From Treponema sp. (GTDB lineage Bacteria > Spirochaetota > Spirochaetia > Treponematales > Breznakiellaceae), in contig JAISGE010000018.1 of the NCBI GenBank assembly GCA_031263265.1, positions 1 through 10,173 on the forward strand: DNA of 10,173 bases, in the 5' to 3' direction. Made by a program: the position numbers and the translations under genes. Below are positions 5,996 through 10,173 of the stretch, piece by piece. Numbering within the stretch: the first letter of the stretch is position 1; the number at the start of each line of letters is the position of its first letter. The notes under the pieces are model-generated. The model searched no databases and was not told where the DNA came from. It worked only from the letters and a program-made list of their open reading frames with translations.

Positions 5996-8900
5996 ATGGC
6001 TAGGCAGAAGTATGGGCTTACTCCTTGGGGTAAGTGGTTTATTGAGGTGCTGGATAGTTACCAGATGGGAGCGCGGCTTGACCGCGGTCGCAGTTATGCC
6101 AATACCGGGAAGGTCCTTTCCTTGGATATTACCGGCAAAAAAGTAGTTGCCAAGGTTAAGGGGAATTACCGGCCTTTTTACCGTGTAGAAATTACCTTTC
6201 CCGAATTAAAAGAAAAGGATCGAGTCCTGCAACTTATCCAGGAAGACCCCCGCCTGCTTGCCCTGCTCGCTGCCGGGGAACTGCCTGAAGAATTGCTCAT
6301 AAGCCTTAAACAAGAAGGGATCAACCTCATCCCTAAACGCTGGAATGAAATGAAACGGTCTTGTAATTGTCCTGATAATGGCGACCCTTGCAAGCACATG
6401 GCTGCCCTTTACTATATTATCGTCCGGGAAATTGATGGGGATCCTCGTATCCTGTTTCAGCTCCGGGGTATCAACCTAAAGGCCATAGCCGAATCCTTCG
6501 GCGCTTCCTTAGATCGGGAACTTCCCCCTCCTTTCACGGTAGAGGCGGATCCTAGCCCAAGCAATCCGCCTTCAGAAGCCCCAGAGCTTCCCAATCTTCC
6601 CCACTGTACAGACTTGATTCTTTCCCTGCTTCCTTCGACTCCTTCATTCTCTGAACAGGACTTTACCCTGGTATTGGCGGAATTCTACCACCACGCTGCC
6701 CGGTTTGGAGGGTGGGAAGCTGCTGAAGAGCCAAGCCCTGAGCTAGAACATGCCTTTTCCCGTTCCCGCTGGACTATTACCTGTCGAGACCCCCGGCCAG
6801 GCGGGGAAATAGCACTGGTACAGGAACCGGTTTCTGGAGAAAAACACCCTTATACCCTCTATGAGGCATTTCAGTGTTTTCGTTCCTTTTCCGCTGATGA
6901 TGGCACGGCTTCCTATAGGTTTCTCTTTTACCTTTTCAAGTTCCTCAACATCCTCTGTACTGCCGGTGCCTTTATCCCTGGGGTGCTCAGGGATAAAGGC
7001 CCTCAGGGAACCCGAAAAACCGAAAAATCCTCGGTTTCTCCAAGCTTTCTCAGGATCATCTGGAAGCCTTTTGATAGCCTGCCGCTCATCAACGAAACCC
7101 TCAATCTGCTTGCCGCGTATGAGGATCGTATGTTACCCCTTGATAGGAAGTCCAAGGAAAAGACCTTTGCCAGCGGTCGCAGTGTGGTGAACCTGCTTGC
7201 TTCAGCCTTTCTGGGGGAATGGGTGAAGCAGCACTATTTATCCCGAACCTCTCAAAAAGGGAGTGCTGATCATCGGGAACTCCTGGGCCTCTTTTTCCAA
7301 GGCCAGACCTGTAATGTATCCTCCCCGGCTATGCGGAGCATACCCCTGGCCATTGATCGCTGGCTTTCGGTACTGTTTATTGATTTCTCCGCGTGGCAGT
7401 ATCGGCTCACGCTCAAAGGGGCTTCCTCCCACGAGGAAAGCACCGGAACCGGTAACCCGGCTTTTAGGCTTTCTATGGAGGTCCTGCTTGAAGATCCCCA
7501 AGGGCTTAAAAAGATCCCTCTCAAGGATGCGGCTCAGGAAACCGGAACCATCGAAGTACTCAAAGCCCCTACCGCGCTTTCCCATTACCTCCCAGAATTG
7601 GGACGCCTGAGTTCCAAGACCTCGGTACGGCTTACCGAAGAACGGCTCCTTGACTTCCTTGACCATGCTTCCCTGCTCCTTTCCCGTTTGGGGATCGAGG
7701 TGGTGTTTCCCAAGAACCTCCACCGGGAATTAAAACCCCGTCTGGTCTTAAACACTTCCGCTAAACAAGCAGGGGCTTTGGTGAATTACCTGGGCCTGGA
7801 TTCCCTCTTGAATTGGCAATGGCAGGTGGCCATTGGGGATGAGCTCCTCACCCAAGAGGAGTTTAATGCCTTGGTGAAGCAGAAAAAGGGCCTGGTTACC
7901 TTTAGAAATACCTTTATCCGCCTGGACCCTAATGAGCTTGCCCGTCTGCTCAAGAAGGCCCAGCAAGAAAGCCCCCAGATAAGCGATTTCCTCAAAGCCT
8001 ATTTCGCCGGTGACAGTGTCCTCTCCTTTGATGCAGAACAGATCATGAACCGGCTTTTAACCGAGCGGAGTTTTCCGGTTCCCCCGAGTCTTAATGCACA
8101 ACTGAGGCACTATCAAGAGCGGGGTTATAACTGGATATGCTCTCTTCTGCTTGCCGGGTTCGGCTGCATCCTCGCGGATGACATGGGTCTGGGCAAGACG
8201 ATCCAATCCATCACTGTTCTGCTATGCCTCAAAGAAGAGGGCCTCTTAGCAAATCATAGCCTCATCATTGCACCTGCGGCGCTGCTTGAAAACTGGGAGC
8301 AGGAACTGCGTCGTTTTGCTCCGTCTCTCTCAGTATCCCGGTATCACGGGACAAGGCGTACCCTAAAGGAGCCCCATGATGTGTTTCTCACCACCTATCA
8401 GACCGCGGTGCGGGATAGTACTAAGCTCCAAGAGCATCCTTTCTCCCTCTTAATCGTGGACGAAGCTCATCTCATGAAGAATGCCGATACCCGGGGAGCG
8501 AAGACGATCAAACAGCTCCAATCCCAGTATCGGCTTGCCCTTTCAGGAACACCGGTGGAAAACCGTTTAGAGGATATGCGTTCTCTCTTTGATTTCATCC
8601 TTCCCGGCTATCTGGGTACTGCTTCCCAGTTTAGAGATGAGTACCGGTTTCCTATTGAGGTGATGCGCCAAAAAGAGAAAGCCGAGGTGCTGAAAAAAAT
8701 TACCGCACCGTTTTTGTTACGCCGGCTTAAAACCGATAAGAGCATCATCGCGGATCTGCCTGAGAAGATCACCAGTAACGAATATGCGGTCTTGGAAAAG
8801 GAACAAGCTGCGCTTTACGAAAGTATCGTTACCGAAACCATGAAAAAATCAGAAGCAATGGAGGAGGAACCCCAGGCCCGCGCGGCCCTGGTACTCGGTT

Positions 8901-9496
8901 TGCTCACTGCCTTGAAACAGGTCTGTGATCATCCCCGCGTGTACGATAAAGAAAGCCCTGCACTATCAAAATATTCTGGTAAGGCCCAGTTACTCCTTAC
9001 CCTGGTAGAATCAATCCTGGCTAATCGGGAAAAAGTGCTCATCTTCAGCCAGTATGTAGAGGCCCTGCACTGTCTTGAGACTATCATTCGGAATGAATTG
9101 GGGGAAATGACCTGGATGTATCACGGCGGTATGGCTCAAAAGAAACGCAGCCAGGTAATCGACCAGTTTCAGACGGATCCCAGCGCGCGGATTCTGTTGG
9201 TAAGCCTCAAAGCCGGTGGTCTTGGTCTCAATCTCACCGCCGCGAGCCGGGTGATCCACTACGATTTATGGTACAATCCAGCGGTTGAAAATCAGGCTAC
9301 TGACCGAGTCTTTCGCATAGGTCAAACCCGCAACGTCTTTGTTCACCGTTTCATTACCAAGGGCAGCTTTGAGGAGAAGATAGACGCGATGCTCAAAAGC
9401 AAACGCGAACTAGCCGACATGACCGTATCCTCCGGTGAATCCTGGATCACCCGCATGAGCCACGAAGAACTTAAATCCCTCTTTCACCTGCACTAA
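5996..9496 (+). CDS. SWIM zinc-finger SNF2/RapA-type helicase-like ATPase
   Basis: This 1166-aa cytoplasmic DNA-dependent ATPase belongs to the SNF2/Swi2 group of superfamily 2. An N-terminal SWIM zinc finger is explicit: C123-x-C125-x6-C132-x-H134. A long poorly conserved middle region (about 160-690) follows. The motor core comes next: Q-motif-like L-R-H-Y-Q near 705, motif I D-M-G-L-G-K-T (K734), motif II D-E-A-H (822-825), motif III S-G-T-P-V-E-N-R (from 850). The second lobe has motif V-like S-L-K-A-G-G-L-G-L-N-L-T and motif VI Q-x2-D-R-x-F-R-I-G-Q (Q1100 to Q1110). All catalytic residues are present. ATG 5996 is preceded by CAGGAG (5985-5990), 36 nt after the phosphatase stop. In bacteria such proteins remodel protein-DNA or polymerase-DNA complexes; the exact target here is unknown. 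A strong DNA palindrome lies within codons for about residues 325-335. Confidence 0.93.
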   Translation: MARQKYGLTPWGKWFIEVLDSYQMGARLDRGRSYANTGKVLSLDITGKKVVAKVKGNYRPFYRVEITFPELKEKDRVLQLIQEDPRLLALLAAGELPEELLISLKQEGINLIPKRWNEMKRSCNCPDNGDPCKHMAALYYIIVREIDGDPRILFQLRGINLKAIAESFGASLDRELPPPFTVEADPSPSNPPSEAPELPNLPHCTDLILSLLPSTPSFSEQDFTLVLAEFYHHAARFGGWEAAEEPSPELEHAFSRSRWTITCRDPRPGGEIALVQEPVSGEKHPYTLYEAFQCFRSFSADDGTASYRFLFYLFKFLNILCTAGAFIPGVLRDKGPQGTRKTEKSSVSPSFLRIIWKPFDSLPLINETLNLLAAYEDRMLPLDRKSKEKTFASGRSVVNLLASAFLGEWVKQHYLSRTSQKGSADHRELLGLFFQGQTCNVSSPAMRSIPLAIDRWLSVLFIDFSAWQYRLTLKGASSHEESTGTGNPAFRLSMEVLLEDPQGLKKIPLKDAAQETGTIEVLKAPTALSHYLPELGRLSSKTSVRLTEERLLDFLDHASLLLSRLGIEVVFPKNLHRELKPRLVLNTSAKQAGALVNYLGLDSLLNWQWQVAIGDELLTQEEFNALVKQKKGLVTFRNTFIRLDPNELARLLKKAQQESPQISDFLKAYFAGDSVLSFDAEQIMNRLLTERSFPVPPSLNAQLRHYQERGYNWICSLLLAGFGCILADDMGLGKTIQSITVLLCLKEEGLLANHSLIIAPAALLENWEQELRRFAPSLSVSRYHGTRRTLKEPHDVFLTTYQTAVRDSTKLQEHPFSLLIVDEAHLMKNADTRGAKTIKQLQSQYRLALSGTPVENRLEDMRSLFDFILPGYLGTASQFRDEYRFPIEVMRQKEKAEVLKKITAPFLLRRLKTDKSIIADLPEKITSNEYAVLEKEQAALYESIVTETMKKSEAMEEEPQARAALVLGLLTALKQVCDHPRVYDKESPALSKYSGKAQLLLTLVESILANREKVLIFSQYVEALHCLETIIRNELGEMTWMYHGGMAQKKRSQVIDQFQTDPSARILLVSLKAGGLGLNLTAASRVIHYDLWYNPAVENQATDRVFRIGQTRNVFVHRFITKGSFEEKIDAMLKSKRELADMTVSSGESWITRMSHEELKSLFHLH
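6968..7000 (+). repeat. Perfect 13-bp inverted repeat inside the SNF2 gene
   Basis: GCCTTTATCCCTG (6968-6980) and its exact reverse complement (6988-7000) flank a 7-nt loop (6981-6987). It lies in the weakly conserved region between the SWIM finger and the motor domains and stays in frame, so it adds coding sequence without breaking the protein. No T tract follows, so it is not an ordinary intrinsic terminator. A 13-bp perfect hairpin is not expected by chance at this density. Confidence 0.85.
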
Positions 9497-9528
9497 CACC
9501 TGCGGTGGGCGTAGTGAGTGCGGCGTGG

Positions 9529-9628
9529 TTGTTATAACGGCGTACGTCCCTTCGTTCCTACTTCTAGCGCTATGCGGTTTGTTATAACGGTGTACGTCCC
9601 TTCGTTCCTACTTCTGGCACTACGGGGT
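9529..9628 (+). repeat. Two tandem copies of a 50-bp repeat
   Basis: Bases 9529-9578 and 9579-9628 align without gaps at 45 of 50 positions. Both contain the palindrome GTTATAAC (9531-9538; 9581-9588) and an identical 24-base stretch (9542-9565; 9592-9615). Copy 1 also carries the palindrome TAGCGCTA (9565-9572), which has decayed in copy 2. It begins about 30 bases after the SNF2 stop. The upstream bases around 9511-9523 resemble the end of the unit and may be a decayed third copy. No coding role is apparent. Confidence 0.88.
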
Positions 9629-9673
9629 TATGTGGGGTTTCATTAGGTATTTGGCTGATTTGAGTCTTTTTAA

Positions 9674-9925
9674 GACGTTGGTGATGCTCATTTTCAGTTT
9701 TATCCTTTCTGTTATCCATCATACTTTGTAGATCACACTACCAAAATATTAACTTTAATAAACTATTTAAATAGTCTAGAGACGGGGTTAGAAATAAAAA
9801 CATATCCTAAAGATAAAAGTGTAGAATTAAAAGAATGGGGATTAATTCGACAGTCTCAACAGGTCTTTGCAAGTCTTTATTCGGACGAGCAAACGAGCGT
9901 AAACAGTCGTAAAAAAAGAACTTGA
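9674..9925 (+). pseudogene. Open frame with no start codon, possible gene remnant
   Basis: An 83-codon stop-free stretch follows an in-frame TAA (9671-9673) and ends at TGA 9923-9925. It has no in-frame ATG, GTG or TTG. The translated middle part looks protein-like, with a leucine- and isoleucine-rich helix followed by L-E-I-K-T-Y-P-K and then a charged, glutamine-rich tail. The helix-then-strand ending vaguely resembles the C terminus of small HTH antitoxin-type proteins, but that is only an impression and I assign no function. In 38% GC DNA an 83-codon open frame can also occur by chance. Its stop overlaps the -35 box of the next promoter. Confidence 0.25.
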
Positions 9926-9950
9926 CGGAAAAATAAAGAAATGGTAAAAT
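9922..9950 (+). promoter_or_regulatory. Sigma70-type promoter of the lipoprotein transcript
   Basis: TTGACG (9922-9927, one mismatch to consensus) and TAAAAT (9945-9950, one mismatch) are 17 bp apart. Transcription would start near 9957, giving a leader of about 104 nt before the lipoprotein ATG at 10061. The start site nearly coincides with an ATG at 9958. Confidence 0.65.
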
Positions 9951-9957
9951 CATTCAA

Positions 9958-10050
9958 ATGAGATCAATAAAATTATGGTTATTACCACCGATACTATCAT
10001 TGATACGTTGGCGCATACTAATAACAGTATTCTGGAAAAACGTATTTTAG
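9958..10050 (+). CDS. Candidate 30-aa hydrophobic leader peptide
   Basis: This short frame starts at ATG 9958, about one base after the predicted transcription start, so it could be translated as a leaderless message. It encodes 30 residues rich in Leu, Ile and Trp with scattered Arg and Lys, resembling a small membrane peptide. Its TAG stop (10048-10050) overlaps the AGGAG that serves the lipoprotein start, a placement that could couple the two. No ribosome site precedes it. A second short frame overlaps it in another phase, so at most one is likely to be real. Confidence 0.2.
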   Translation: MRSIKLWLLPPILSLIRWRILITVFWKNVF

Positions 10051-10064
10051 GAGAAAGCGTATGA
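9975..10064 (+). CDS. Candidate 29-aa small protein overlapping the lipoprotein start
   Basis: This frame runs from ATG 9975 to TGA 10062-10064, and its stop overlaps the lipoprotein ATG as ATGA, a classic coupled arrangement. The product would be acidic and helical (T-T-D-T-I-I-D-T-L-A followed by L-E-K-R-I-L-G-E), with a composition closer to real protein than the hydrophobic frame overlapping it. There is no clear Shine-Dalgarno before it. The function is unknown. Confidence 0.25.
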   Translation: MVITTDTIIDTLAHTNNSILEKRILGESV

Positions 10065-10173
10065 ACTATAGCATGTTCAGGTATAGTCTTTTGTTGGCTG
10101 TTATTACTATCCTGATAACAGGATGCACGACGTTATCGGTAAAAAAACTGGAAACCATAGCCGCCCAAGCGCC
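10061..10173 (+). CDS. Lipoprotein, N-terminal fragment (runs off the window)
   Basis: Only the first 37 codons are visible; the gene continues past the window end. It starts at ATG 10061 with AGGAG at 10049-10053 in good position. A type II signal peptide is clear: short N region with R7, hydrophobic core from about residue 8 to 19, and lipobox L-I-T-G-C with C22 as the lipidated residue. Signal peptidase II would cut before C22 and the mature protein would be anchored to a membrane, starting C-T-T-L-S-V-K-K. In spirochaetes, lipoproteins are abundant and often surface exposed. The mature domain is out of view, so no family can be named. Confidence 0.85.
   Translation, partial: MNYSMFRYSLLLAVITILITGCTTLSVKKLETIAAQA

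Noticed and set aside
7238..7723. 161-codon minus-strand frame inside the SNF2 gene
   Set aside because: It is wholly inside a gene with strong domain evidence, with no ribosome site and no family motif.
9497..9530. Terminator hairpin after the SNF2 gene (CACC-TGC-GGTG)
   Set aside because: The stem is four pairs with a 3-nt loop and no T tract, too weak to call.
9529..9628. CRISPR array
   Set aside because: There are only two directly adjacent copies with no spacers between them, and no cas gene in the window.
34..9857. Shared ATTCGACAG(C/T)CTC motif at 34-46 and 9845-9857 as a possible flanking repeat or attachment site
   Set aside because: The match is 12 of 13 bases and does not extend; tens of such pairs are expected by chance in 10 kb. 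A genome-wide count would be needed before giving it meaning.

Overview
The window looks like chromosomal DNA from a spirochaete, most likely a treponeme and possibly of the termite-gut type. This is an inference. It rests on gene style: a secreted FGE-sulfatase-fold protein with a duplicated N-terminal domain, a HisJ-type PHP phosphatase, a SWIM-SNF2 helicase and selenocysteine machinery. No taxonomic marker gene is present. All genes lie on the + strand.

Region 1 (about 72-3231) is a compact selenium locus with GC-rich codon use. A good sigma70-type promoter drives tRNA-Sec (selC, anticodon TCA). It is followed by a YedE-family membrane protein (probable selenium-compound importer), a 73-aa TusA/YedF-like CPxP protein, an 85-aa DUF3343 (putative Se/S carrier) protein, and SelA, which converts Ser-tRNA-Sec to Sec-tRNA-Sec. 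The four protein genes overlap or nearly touch. The likely flow is import, relay of reduced selenium by the two small thiol proteins, then use of selenophosphate by SelA on the tRNA encoded at the head of the same unit. SelD and SelB are not in the window, and I found no selenoprotein reading frame.

Region 2 (about 3353-9496) is a second probable operon of lower GC. It holds a signal-peptide-bearing FGE-sulfatase-domain protein in which both catalytic cysteine positions are replaced, a PHP-family histidinol-phosphatase starting on the very next base, and a 1166-aa SWIM zinc-finger SNF2/RapA-type helicase-like ATPase. The helicase gene contains a perfect 13-bp inverted repeat with a 7-nt loop.

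Region 3 (9497-10173) is AT-rich and mostly non-coding. It has two tandem 50-bp repeat copies, a long open frame with no start codon that may be a gene remnant, a good promoter, two tiny overlapping reading frames in the predicted leader, and the 5' end of a lipoprotein gene that runs off the window.

No insertion sequence, CRISPR array or convincing intrinsic terminator was found. The best candidates for something undescribed are the selenium relay module, the catalytically altered FGE-fold protein, the palindrome in the SNF2 gene, the 50-bp tandem repeat, and the small frames before the lipoprotein.
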